From contig NZ_FQWQ01000001.1 of NCBI RefSeq assembly GCF_900129725.1, forward strand, positions 1,674,001 to 1,738,000: 64,000 nucleotides of DNA, read 5' to 3'. This stretch comes from Chryseolinea serpens (lineage in GTDB: Bacteria > Bacteroidota > Bacteroidia > Cytophagales > Cyclobacteriaceae). Of this stretch, positions 9,623 through 18,005 are shown one piece after another (position 1 is the first letter of the stretch; every line of letters begins with the position of its first letter). The notes beneath the pieces are model-generated. The model did no database searches. It saw nothing but the letters and a program-made list of their open reading frames with translations, and was not told the DNA's origin. A program made the position numbers and the translations under genes.

Positions 9623-10057
9623 TTAGGAATTAAGATCGATAGTGAGCGATTGATCGGATAAGACCGTCTTGAACCGTTTCAACGGCAATGGCGCCGGTTC
9701 CTTGGTCACGTTGCCGTCAAGGTCGAACGTGCTGCCATGTTCCGGACAATACAAACCCGTCTTGGTGGCCGACACCGGGTTTTCGCGGTGGGTGCACTTC
9801 ATGTACAGCGCGTTGTATTCCTCCGCGCTCTTCTTCACCAGCAAAATATCGTACTGCACCTGCATGTCGCGCACGATCACCACGTTGGATTCGGCAAACG
9901 ACGTGAGGGGCACCTCCACCGTTTTCTGGCTTAGGTTGGTCTTATAGACCGGCAGCGACGAGCACGAGCTGAGTTGTGAAAACGTAAACCCCAGCGCCAC
10001 CGTGCCCAGGCAGGTGGTGCAGGTATCTTTCAGAAACTCTCTGCGTGTCTTTTTCAT
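9623..10057 (-). CDS. Tat-exported Rieske [2Fe-2S] lipoprotein
   Basis: A small Rieske protein (144 residues). The N-terminus has a twin-arginine motif (TRREFLKD) and a hydrophobic stretch ending in a lipobox-like LSSC (Cys32), so it is probably folded before export and then lipidated. Cluster ligands are Cys88 and His90 (CTH) with Cys104 and His107 (CPEH). The 13 residues between the two pairs make a short spacing, nearer to ferredoxin-type than to bc1 Rieske proteins. It is 4 bp downstream of the barrel gene. No cytochrome b is nearby, so it is not a bc complex subunit. It could carry electrons to or from the di-heme protein encoded by the same operon. Confidence 0.9.
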   Translation of the reverse strand: MKKTRREFLKDTCTTCLGTVALGFTFSQLSSCSSLPVYKTNLSQKTVEVPLTSFAESNVVIVRDMQVQYDILLVKKSAEEYNALYMKCTHRENPVSATKTGLYCPEHGSTFDLDGNVTKEPAPLPLKRFKTVLSDQSLTIDLNS

Positions 10058-10061
10058 GGTA

Positions 10062-11282
10062 CTAGAAGCTATAGCCTAAGCCAATGTTGAAAAATCCGTT
10101 CGACGTGTAGTAAGGAAGTTGTTGCGGAAAGGGGGTCACGATAAGATCCTCGTTGCGCGGCTGTGTCTTGCGCAACACATAATCCATCTTGATGATGACA
10201 CCGTTCACCGGCTGATAGGTAAGACCCATCACCGTATAGTTCTTATGATTGATCCCGTTCTTGATGCCGTTGGAAGGCACGCGATAGTTCAAGTCCATAA
10301 ATTCCTGGCGCACAAACACCGTGAGGTTCTTGTGCACTTCGGGATTGATCAGTTGATAGAAGTTATAGCCCAACTCCGCGTAATAGCCCACCATCATGCT
10401 GGGCGTGTTGTTGGCAAAGGCACGGTTGATCTCGTAAGCATCCGGTATGCCCACCGCAGTAGCCAGCGCTTTGAAGGCCATACCATTTTTATGATACTGT
10501 GCATCCACCTCACCCAACGCTACGGGTGTCCCAAAAACACCGGATTGCAGTTGAAGACTATCGGCCACACGCGGCGTCAGACCAGCGCTGCCCCCATAAT
10601 ACCCCGACATCTGGAGACGCCAGCTCTTCACATAGTACAGTGCCGATGCCGTTACCGCCAGGTTGGCTGCCGTGGCGTTGCTCCCCTCCTGGCGCCCTTC
10701 CCGGATGCCCGAGCCGTTCACAAAGCTTTTGGAGCTAAGCCCGTTCATGATGGCCACCGAATAGTTGAAGCCGGAAATGGAACGAACCCGGCCATAAAGG
10801 CCCACCCCAATCTCGCGCCACGTGGCCGGGATGATGAACGTCTCCACGAAGGGACGGTCGTTACCGTTGAAGGTAGTGGGCAAATGGTTTTCGTTGGTGA
10901 TGCCGATGCGGGGAATGAACAAGCCGGCCTGTATGTACATGTCGCGGTTCACGCTGAACTTTAGGAAGAGCTGCTCCATGGAAATCTCGCCGCTGGGTTG
11001 GCCGCCAACTACCTTAGCGTTCTCAAGCTCCAACTCCGAGAAGAAATAAATGCGGTTGCTGAATTTGTGTCCCACAAACAAAACGTTGCGGGTCAGGTTG
11101 GCTGTGGCCGTCTTCAGGCGAAAGTCGTACTCGGCTTTGATCTGGCCGTAGCCGGAAAGAACAGTGGTATTGTTGGACCGGATAAGACCTGCTGAAAGCG
11201 AGTCTTCCCGCGTTAAGACCTGGGCCATCACCCCGTGTAATGAACTAACAATGAGGAAGATAAGCAGTAACTGTCTTTTCAT
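10062..11282 (-). CDS. Outer-membrane beta-barrel (porin-like) protein, first gene of the redox operon
   Basis: About 406 residues with a cleavable signal (KRQLLLIFLIVSSLHGVMAQ) and a repeating alternation of aromatic and polar residues ending in NIGLGYSF with a C-terminal Phe, typical of outer-membrane barrels. It resembles phosphate-selective-porin-like and DUF-type barrels of Bacteroidota, but the substrate cannot be told. The ATG at 11282 is chosen over a frame extension to 11303 because it puts the signal peptide at the N-terminus. It heads five tightly spaced genes (gaps of 4, 12, 33 and 1 bp). An exact TATTTTTG -7-like element lies on the minus strand at 11350-11343. Confidence 0.82.
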   Translation of the reverse strand: MKRQLLLIFLIVSSLHGVMAQVLTREDSLSAGLIRSNNTTVLSGYGQIKAEYDFRLKTATANLTRNVLFVGHKFSNRIYFFSELELENAKVVGGQPSGEISMEQLFLKFSVNRDMYIQAGLFIPRIGITNENHLPTTFNGNDRPFVETFIIPATWREIGVGLYGRVRSISGFNYSVAIMNGLSSKSFVNGSGIREGRQEGSNATAANLAVTASALYYVKSWRLQMSGYYGGSAGLTPRVADSLQLQSGVFGTPVALGEVDAQYHKNGMAFKALATAVGIPDAYEINRAFANNTPSMMVGYYAELGYNFYQLINPEVHKNLTVFVRQEFMDLNYRVPSNGIKNGINHKNYTVMGLTYQPVNGVIIKMDYVLRKTQPRNEDLIVTPFPQQLPYYTSNGFFNIGLGYSF

Positions 11283-11397
11283 ACGCCATAAATAGAGCTG
11301 CAATACTATTTCTTATTTAGATTTAATCCAAATACACGGAAGCAAAAATATGCGTGTAAAACGGACTTTTGCTACCTTACCTGAAAGACCAAAGGAT

Positions 11398-11961
11398 ATG
11401 AAAAAACAGACCTATACCCCCGCCCGGTCCATCACACCGGAGATCGAAACGCTGTTGAATAAACAGATCGTTATGGAAGGCAAATCGTCGGCCGCCTACC
11501 TCTCCATGGCCTCCTGGTGCGACACCCAGGGCTATGAGATCTCGGCCGAATTTCTCTACAAGCACTCCGAAGAAGAGCGCCGCCACATGCTCAAACTGTT
11601 CCGCTATGTGAATGCCGCTGGCGGCCACGCCCTGCAACCCGAGGTCACGGGCATAAAGCACGAATTCAAAAGCCTGCGCGAAGTTTTCGAGCAGGTGTTG
11701 TTCCATGAGATCGAAGTCACCAAGTCGATCAACAACATTGTTGACCAGTGTCTCCAGATCAAAGACTTCGCCACCTTCAACTTCCTGCAGTGGTATGTGA
11801 ACGAACAACGCGAAGAAGAAACCCTCGCCCGCCGCGCCGTCGAGATCTTCGACATCATCGGGGAGGAAGGTGTTGGTTTGTTTATGATCGATCAGGAAGT
11901 AGGAAAGCTGGAGGCGTATGCCGCCCGGGTGTCGGGGAAGATTGGGACGGATAGAGGCTAG
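11398..11961 (+). CDS. ftnA: Ferritin (non-heme iron storage)
   Basis: Forms the 24-subunit cytosolic iron store. The four-helix bundle carries the diiron ligands in the family pattern: a Glu in the first helix (NKQIVMEGKSSAAYLSMASW), the EEERRHM ExxH motif in the second, and Glu/Gln residues in FHEIEVTK and NEQREEE. About 187 residues is standard. The ATG at 11398 follows an AAAGGA ribosome-binding-like sequence; the longer frame from 11350 adds unrelated residues. It is divergent from the redox operon, with about 115 bp between the two starts, which supports an iron theme for the region. Confidence 0.93.
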   Translation: MKKQTYTPARSITPEIETLLNKQIVMEGKSSAAYLSMASWCDTQGYEISAEFLYKHSEEERRHMLKLFRYVNAAGGHALQPEVTGIKHEFKSLREVFEQVLFHEIEVTKSINNIVDQCLQIKDFATFNFLQWYVNEQREEETLARRAVEIFDIIGEEGVGLFMIDQEVGKLEAYAARVSGKIGTDRG

Positions 11962-11974
11962 TGCATTCGTAGTG

Positions 11975-12098
11975 GTTTTTCACCGCAAAGGCGCAAAGGA
12001 CGCAAAGAAATGCAAATCGCGCTTGTTGGTGTTCCTCACCAACAAGCGCGATTCTTGTATTAACCTTTGCGCTCTTTGCGCCTCTGCGGTGAAAAATT
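11975..12098. repeat. Nested palindromic intergenic element
   Basis: The outer arms are imperfect inverted copies of a CACCGCAAAGGCGCAAAG-type sequence (11975-12007 and 12064-12098). Inside them is a perfect 17-bp palindrome (12015-12031 and 12037-12053, loop TTCCT) whose core is the TTGTTGGTG/CACCAACAA motif found elsewhere in the window. It lies between the ferritin and Nudix genes, which converge on it. It could act as a terminator for both, but has no clean T-run of its own apart from TTTTTT at 12096-12102. Confidence 0.8.
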
Positions 12099-12102
12099 TT
12101 TT

Positions 12103-12729
12103 CTACCCTACAACATCCCTCCACACCAATCTAAACTCATTCAACATCATCGCCGTAGCCCCCCACACCATCTCTCCTTCCAATTCAAAATGCGGCGCCA
12201 GCATCCTGATCTTTCCCGCCGCCAGGATCTCCGACTCCGTTACCGCATCTTCCTTCAAAAGATCACTAACCCTGCACGTCAAGATTCTCGCCACCTCATA
12301 CTCACTCCGCACAAACGCCGGCACCACCGGGCTATAGGCCACCACCGGCGTCACCATAAAATTGCTGGGGATCACAAAAAAATTCGTCAGCGTACCGAGC
12401 ACTTCTATTCCCGCTAAGCCCACTCCGATCTCCTCATGCGCTTCCCGCAATGCCGTCTGAATACCCGATTCACCGGGCTCAGCTTTTCCCCCGGGGAAAC
12501 TGATCTGCCCGCTGTGCGCGCCCGGATATTCCTGGCGCTTGGTGAGGGGAAACTTCACCACGCCATCTTCTTCGTATAGCAAAATGAGTACGCCTCCTGG
12601 TTTAGGAGGGAGCCGGTGACCAAAGTCGGGCATGGGTTGCCCTACTGGTGTTGCCCTTAGTGATTCGTGTGCCGCGGGGCCGGGCAACGGGAGCTGCAGC
12701 CGCGCTTTCAATTTCTCAACCCATTCCAT
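12103..12729 (-). CDS. Nudix hydrolase, CoA pyrophosphatase-like
   Basis: The Nudix box GKAEPGESGIQTALREAHEEIG fits GX5EX7REUXEEXGU exactly and binds the catalytic Mg. The upstream SFPGGKAE and the RQEYPGAHSGQISFPGG stretch resemble the CoA-specific NudL/YeaB subfamily, so cleavage of CoA to phosphopantetheine and adenosine 3',5'-bisphosphate is likely. The ATG at 12729 is used; the frame to 12747 would begin at a TTG. About 208 residues is usual. It stands alone, downstream of the SusD gene but separated from it by a terminator. Confidence 0.87.
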   Translation of the reverse strand: MEWVEKLKARLQLPLPGPAAHESLRATPVGQPMPDFGHRLPPKPGGVLILLYEEDGVVKFPLTKRQEYPGAHSGQISFPGGKAEPGESGIQTALREAHEEIGVGLAGIEVLGTLTNFFVIPSNFMVTPVVAYSPVVPAFVRSEYEVARILTCRVSDLLKEDAVTESEILAAGKIRMLAPHFELEGEMVWGATAMMLNEFRLVWRDVVG

Positions 12730-12744
12730 GCGTGCCCAAGTTGG

Positions 12745-12786
12745 CAAAAAAAGAGGCTGCCTCTTTCGGGGCAGCCGTCTTTTTTC
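12745..12786 (-). terminator. Intrinsic terminator after the first SusD gene
   Basis: On the minus strand the stem GGCTGCC/GGCAGCC (12755-12761 with 12770-12776) is followed by a long T-run (12753-12746 region). It ends the sigma/FecR/SusC/SusD transcription unit before the Nudix start. Confidence 0.85.
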
Positions 12787-12804
12787 CTAACTATCCAAAC
12801 TAAA

Positions 12805-14223
12805 CTACTTCTTGTCCCACCAAACATGTCCATTCAAATCGTTGTTACCGCCGAGGCGTTGAACGGCCTCGTTATAATGTTGTGTGTTGTTTTGTTGCTC
12901 TTGCGTAGGGTATCCTTCGCGCCGCGGGATCTCGCGTCCGTTGTTGTCGGTGGGGGCCACCAGTTCGGGGAAGCCGGTGCGGCGCCATTCGGCCCAGGCT
13001 TCGTAGCCGTTCATGAACAAGTGTACCCAGCGCTGGTAGCTGATCTGTTTTATGGCGTCGGCCGGATCATAAGGTATGCCGGACTGCGTCATCATGTCGC
13101 TCACACCCGTATCGTCGTCGTTGTTCCATTGTTTCACCGAGTTTAGGATGGCGTCGTTATAGAATTGTTCGGCGGCTCCATCGCCGCCGCCGATCCATCC
13201 CAGTTTAGCCGCTTCGGCCTGGGCAAACAGGGCTTCGGCAAACGTGACGATGTAGACCGCCGTCGTCGGCTGCCGCATGGCGTCGCCCAGCATGGAGATG
13301 TTGCCTTTCTCGTAGACGCCGGTGTTTACTTCTTCGCCGGTGAGACCATACTTCAGGCCCACATAATCGCCGTTGTCGTTGGTGTTGGCAAAGGTGGGCA
13401 ACCGGGGATCGCCCACGGGCTGCATGTAGTTCACCAACGCTTCGCTGACGGCATACCAATAGCGGTTTTGCTGATCGAACACGTCATACCACGCGTTCCA
13501 GTTGTTGGCGTCCGACAAATGGCGATACACCAGGTTGTCGTCGTTGGATTCCAGGATGCCGCGGTCCAGGGCTTTGTTGAATTCGGCTTTGCCTTTGTCT
13601 GCGGCGATCTTGGACAACCGCAGGGCCATCAGCATGTGGATGGTGTTGCCCAATTTCTTCCATTGGTTCACATCGCCGTCATAAACGATGTCGTTGCTGA
13701 TGTCGCCGTCGACGAATTGGGCATCGGCCTCGTCCAGCAGGGCGAAGAGGGAATTGTAGATGGCTTCCTGCGTGTCGTAGGCCGGTGTGAAATTATCCCG
13801 GCCTTTCAACGCTTCGGTGTAGGGCAGGTCGCCCCAGCGGTCGGTGATGTACCAGAAGAAGTAGGCTTTCATCACTTTGGCCACCGCCAGTTGGTTTGGG
13901 ATGGGGCCCTCGTTGGCGTTGAGCGTGGTGGACGTGATTACCGCCTCGATGTTGGCCAGCGGCTCGGTGTACCAATCGTAAAAATTGTAGAACACATTGT
14001 CATAACGCGAAAGCGTGATGTACTCCGCCTCCGACCAGTGTTGCACATACAGGTTGGCCGAAGCGCCGGAAGCCGTCTCGGGCAAGTGGCGCATGGCTTC
14101 CGCCAGCAACTGCGTGTTCGACGCCGTGCTCGGCTTGTTGGGATTCTTGTTGATGTCGTCGTCGAAGTTGTTGCAACCCGACACGACCGTGAGCACAAGA
14201 ATGATGATGTATATTCTTTTCAT
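12805..14223 (-). CDS. SusD/RagB-family outer-membrane lipoprotein
   Basis: A surface-exposed substrate-binding partner of the SusC channel encoded just upstream (11 bp gap). It has a signal peptide and lipobox (VVSGC, Cys near residue 17 from the chosen ATG) and a mainly helical TPR-like body of about 472 residues. It resembles the SusD-like family with the WRRTGFPELV and PRREGYPTQEQ motifs near the C-terminus. The frame runs upstream to 14301, but the ATG at 14223 places the lipobox correctly. The substrate is unknown: no glycoside hydrolase or peptidase gene is in the locus. Confidence 0.92.
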   Translation of the reverse strand: MKRIYIIILVLTVVSGCNNFDDDINKNPNKPSTASNTQLLAEAMRHLPETASGASANLYVQHWSEAEYITLSRYDNVFYNFYDWYTEPLANIEAVITSTTLNANEGPIPNQLAVAKVMKAYFFWYITDRWGDLPYTEALKGRDNFTPAYDTQEAIYNSLFALLDEADAQFVDGDISNDIVYDGDVNQWKKLGNTIHMLMALRLSKIAADKGKAEFNKALDRGILESNDDNLVYRHLSDANNWNAWYDVFDQQNRYWYAVSEALVNYMQPVGDPRLPTFANTNDNGDYVGLKYGLTGEEVNTGVYEKGNISMLGDAMRQPTTAVYIVTFAEALFAQAEAAKLGWIGGGDGAAEQFYNDAILNSVKQWNNDDDTGVSDMMTQSGIPYDPADAIKQISYQRWVHLFMNGYEAWAEWRRTGFPELVAPTDNNGREIPRREGYPTQEQQNNTQHYNEAVQRLGGNNDLNGHVWWDKK

Positions 14224-14234
14224 GTGGATCTGCA

Positions 14235-17200
14235 TTAGAAGGAAACATTTAAACTCACACCATAGGAACGCACGGTGATCAATTGACCGGTCTCCAGCCA
14301 ACTGATGGGCTCGCTGCCGTTGGCCAGCTCCGCGGGGTTCAACCCCTTGGGCGCCTTTTGCCAGATCATCAGCGGATTGCGGGCAATAAAGCCCACGCTC
14401 ACCGAACGCACCGGAAGTTTGCCCAGCACATCGCGCGAGAACGTGTAGGCCACTTTCAATTCGCGCAAGCGAATGAACGAGGCGTCATACAACCACTCTT
14501 CATAAATGTCGCGACCGAGGGTGTTCCGGTAGTAGGCTTTGGCATCCACAAACGCAGTCACTTCCTGACCCGTGGTTTTTGAAATGCCGTTCACCTGCAC
14601 GCCACCACCTTCGGCAACGGGGTCTCTGACATTTTTTCCATTTTGATTGAGGGCTGCTGTTTCCACGGCTTGTCCCGATTTCACGGAAAGCATTTTGGTC
14701 CAGCTAAAGAACTGACCGCCGGCCTGGAAGTCGATCATCGCGTTGAGGCTTACCGGTCCATACGTGAACGTGTTTTGAAAACCGCCTGTGTAGTCAGGCA
14801 ACACGCTGCCAAAATTGTGGTTGGTCTGATAGAGCGGCAGGTTGTTGTCGCCCAGCAATATCTTCCCGGTAGCCGGGTCGCGTGCATAGGCTTGGCCGAT
14901 CAGGTTGCCATAGGCCTCCCCCACGTGCGCGTTCACCGACACCGTGCGGCCGGCATAGGTGTTGCTGGCGATGAGGAAGTTGTTGATGTCGATGGTGCCG
15001 TCGTTGTACAACTCTTTCACCATGCTGCGGTTGCGACTGATGTTGAACGTCATGTCCCAGTTGAACTTGCCGCTGCGAATGGGTGTAGCCATCAGCGCAA
15101 GCTCAAAACCCTTGTTCTCGATCAGACCGGCGTTGATGATGGTGGTGGTGTAGCCGCTCGCACCCGACACCGGCAAGGTGAGGATCTGGTTTTTGTTGCG
15201 TTGCAGATACAACGTGAACGACATGCCCACGCGGTTGTTGAAGAACTTCAGATCAAGCCCGGTCTCATACGAGTTGCTGAACGATGGCTTCAGGGTAGGG
15301 TTGTTCAATTCATCCGGCACATACAAGGAGTTCACCGTGCGGTCTGGATTCGTGTAGACGTTGCCCACTTCATAAAAATAAGTGGTCTGATACGGCTTCA
15401 GATCACCGCCTGCCATGGCATAGCTCGCCCTGAACTTACCGAGACTGAGCGGCTGCCAGTTTAGCAATTCACTAAACACCGCGCTTCCCGACACCGAGGG
15501 ATACCAATACGAATTGTTGGTCGTGGGCAGCGTTGACGAATTATCGTTGCGCAGCGAGGCATCCAGGAACCACGTGTCCTTATACCCCAGCGACACCATG
15601 GCAAACAAACTGCGGATCTCTTTCTCGCGCAGATACGATTCTACAAACGGCCGGTCGACGGAGGCAGCGATGTTATAAAAACCTGGTGTTGACAATCCAC
15701 CTGCCGTGCGCTGAAAGAGGTAGGTATATTTCTGGTGCATCAGGTTGGCACCGGCGTTGGCATTCAGCGAAAAGCTGCCCCAGGTTTTGGAGTATTGTGC
15801 CAGGAACTCATAGTTCATTTCCTGGTTCTGATATTTTCCGATGGAGTATTCCGACAAATACCGTCCACCAGCAGCCGTGCGGTTGTCGATGTTCTGGGTG
15901 AACATATCCGAGCGGATCGTACCGCCCACTTTCAACGACGGGAGCAACTGGTAGCTCAGGGCCACGTTGCCAAAATAACGGTCGCGGCTGTCCTGCGAAA
16001 AATTCTCATAGGCGTCGAAGTAGGGATTGTTCCAGTAGAGCGCCTCGGTGTCGATGGTGCCATCGCTGCTGGGGCTGCTCAAGTTCCAATGCAGGAAAGA
16101 GCCGTCGGGATATTTATAGTTCTTCAGCTTCTTCATGTCGATGCTCCGCTGAAACCACTGGTTGAAATAGGTCGTGCCGTAATCATAGCCCTGGGCTGGA
16201 CGTTGACCGCGGTTGTTGGCGTAGTTGAGGCTGGTCGACACCGTCAGCTTGCTGGTGATGTCGAGCGATGCATTCAATCCCAGGTTGTTTCGCTTTAGCC
16301 ACGTATTGGGCTGCACACCCGACGTGGTCGTGCGGTTGTAGCTGATGCGGAACGAAGAGTTGGCGCCGCCGCCGCTCACAGAGATGTTGTTGTTCTGCGT
16401 GTGACCCAGTTCATAGAAATCTTTGATGTTGTCGGGGTGTGGCACGTACGGTGTGGTCTTGCCATAGTCAGGATCGTCGGGATAGAAGCTGTAGAACTGG
16501 CGCACGGGGGTACCGTCCATTTTTGGGCCCCAGCTTTCGTCCACGCTGGTGTTGGCGTAGGGTGTGCCGTCGCCCAGTTTGCTAAACGTCTGCGTGCTGC
16601 CGCCACCGTACAGGTTTTGGTTGGGCATGAAGTTGCCGGCCTTCTCCACGGAGAATGCGCCGCTATAGTCCACGTTCACTTTGCGGGCGCCGCGCGATCC
16701 TTTTTTGGTCACGATCATGATCACACCGTTCTGTCCCCGTAAACCATAGAGCGCGGAGGCGGCAGGACCTTTCAATACGTTGATGGACTCCACATCGTCC
16801 GGGTTGATGTCCTGGATGATATTGCCATAGTCCTGGCCGTTGCGTTCTGAGAAATTCTGGTTCGACATCGGTGTGCCGTCCAGCACGATCAACGGTTCGT
16901 TGGTACCATCCAACAAGTTCACGCCGCGGATCTTGATCTTTTGTGTGCCCCCCATGCTGGAACCGGGCGAGCCGGTTACCTGCACACCGGCAACCTTGCC
17001 CGACAAGGAGCCAAGCACATTTTGTTCTTTGGTGTAGGTAAGGTTCTGACCTTTCACTTCCTGTGTAGCATAGCCCAACGACTTCTCTTCGCGGGTAATG
17101 CCGAGGGCGGTGACCACCACTTCCGTCAAGGCTTTAATATCCTGTATCAGCGCCACATCGATCACCGAGCGGTTGTCGATGGACACTTCTTCCGTTTTGA

Positions 17201-17822
17201 AACCAATAAAAGAAAATAGCAACACGCCGCCGCCATCCGGCACGGTCAGTTTGTATGCTCCGTCTGCGTCGGTGGTCGTGCCTGTGGTGGTGCCTTGCAA
17301 CACAATGCTCACACCCGCCAACATCCCACCCTCGCCATCCGACACCTTGCCGGAGATGGTTTGGTCAATGACTGCAGGGCGCTCTTCGGTCACGCTTCCC
17401 TGCTCCTTGCGAACGATGAGAATATTCTTGCGGATCTGCCGGTAGGTGAACGCCGTATTTTCCAGCAGCAGCGACAGCGTTTCGGGAACGGTGCGCCGGG
17501 CACTGGCCAGCGTGAGGTGGTTGATATTTCTTATTTCTTCATTGCGATACACAAAACGGAATGGGGTGAGATTCTCGATCCGTTTCAATGCCGTTTCCAG
17601 CGATTCGTCTTTCAATTCCAGGGTGATGGTGGTGGCGTTCTCGGCATTTTGCCCATGACCGGGTGTGGCCAGCAAAACGTCGATGCTGGTCAGGGAGATC
17701 GCCAATAAGAACACACTGATGCGCATAAGCTGTCGTAGGTAAGGGTTCCGGAACCACCGTGCCAGGATTCGCGCACGCCCGCACGGCCGTCCTCCTTCTG
17801 CTTTTGATACAGAAAAATTCAT
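14235..17822 (-). CDS. SusC/RagA-family TonB-linked transporter with N-terminal STN domain
   Basis: An outer-membrane channel of 1195 residues. A signal segment is followed by a secretin/TonB short N-terminal domain (about 60-140, ITLELKDESLETALKRIENL), a carboxypeptidase-like beta-sandwich (about 150-225, ISGKVSDGEGGMLAGVSIVL), the plug (about 230-370, with LSGKVAGVQVTGSPG and IKIRGVNLL) and the barrel. The STN domain is the hallmark of transporters that signal through a FecR anti-sigma factor, and such a pair (FecR-like and ECF sigma) lies directly upstream. Cargo binding probably induces its own operon. The ATG at 17822 gives a long, basic N-region before the hydrophobic core. Confidence 0.93.
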   Translation of the reverse strand: MNFSVSKAEGGRPCGRARILARWFRNPYLRQLMRISVFLLAISLTSIDVLLATPGHGQNAENATTITLELKDESLETALKRIENLTPFRFVYRNEEIRNINHLTLASARRTVPETLSLLLENTAFTYRQIRKNILIVRKEQGSVTEERPAVIDQTISGKVSDGEGGMLAGVSIVLQGTTTGTTTDADGAYKLTVPDGGGVLLFSFIGFKTEEVSIDNRSVIDVALIQDIKALTEVVVTALGITREEKSLGYATQEVKGQNLTYTKEQNVLGSLSGKVAGVQVTGSPGSSMGGTQKIKIRGVNLLDGTNEPLIVLDGTPMSNQNFSERNGQDYGNIIQDINPDDVESINVLKGPAASALYGLRGQNGVIMIVTKKGSRGARKVNVDYSGAFSVEKAGNFMPNQNLYGGGSTQTFSKLGDGTPYANTSVDESWGPKMDGTPVRQFYSFYPDDPDYGKTTPYVPHPDNIKDFYELGHTQNNNISVSGGGANSSFRISYNRTTTSGVQPNTWLKRNNLGLNASLDITSKLTVSTSLNYANNRGQRPAQGYDYGTTYFNQWFQRSIDMKKLKNYKYPDGSFLHWNLSSPSSDGTIDTEALYWNNPYFDAYENFSQDSRDRYFGNVALSYQLLPSLKVGGTIRSDMFTQNIDNRTAAGGRYLSEYSIGKYQNQEMNYEFLAQYSKTWGSFSLNANAGANLMHQKYTYLFQRTAGGLSTPGFYNIAASVDRPFVESYLREKEIRSLFAMVSLGYKDTWFLDASLRNDNSSTLPTTNNSYWYPSVSGSAVFSELLNWQPLSLGKFRASYAMAGGDLKPYQTTYFYEVGNVYTNPDRTVNSLYVPDELNNPTLKPSFSNSYETGLDLKFFNNRVGMSFTLYLQRNKNQILTLPVSGASGYTTTIINAGLIENKGFELALMATPIRSGKFNWDMTFNISRNRSMVKELYNDGTIDINNFLIASNTYAGRTVSVNAHVGEAYGNLIGQAYARDPATGKILLGDNNLPLYQTNHNFGSVLPDYTGGFQNTFTYGPVSLNAMIDFQAGGQFFSWTKMLSVKSGQAVETAALNQNGKNVRDPVAEGGGVQVNGISKTTGQEVTAFVDAKAYYRNTLGRDIYEEWLYDASFIRLRELKVAYTFSRDVLGKLPVRSVSVGFIARNPLMIWQKAPKGLNPAELANGSEPISWLETGQLITVRSYGVSLNVSF

Positions 17823-17863
17823 ACTTTTGATATGTTTTAAGTGATGCTGAATTATTTAAAACA

Positions 17864-17932
17864 GCCTGCCACCGATGCCAGTCGAGTGGCAGGCACATTT
17901 TTGGGCCTCCCTGCCCTGGGCAGAGAGGCGCC
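17864..17932 (-). terminator. Two tandem hairpins between the fecR-like gene and susC
   Basis: The first hairpin (GCCTGCCAC 17864-17872 with GTGGCAGGC 17886-17894) has 9 perfect pairs. The second (17905-17915 with 17919-17929) has 10 of 11 pairs and a 3-nt loop. Read on the minus strand, the first is followed by TGTTTT, so it may partly terminate transcription from the sigma/FecR unit and set a lower read-through into susC, or protect a processed mRNA end. Confidence 0.6.
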
Positions 17933-18005
17933 AAACAACTACGAGCTTAGGTTAAGTATTTCTTTCATATCGCTTAGGTTAGGTTGGTATCGTATCAAGC
18001 GTTGT

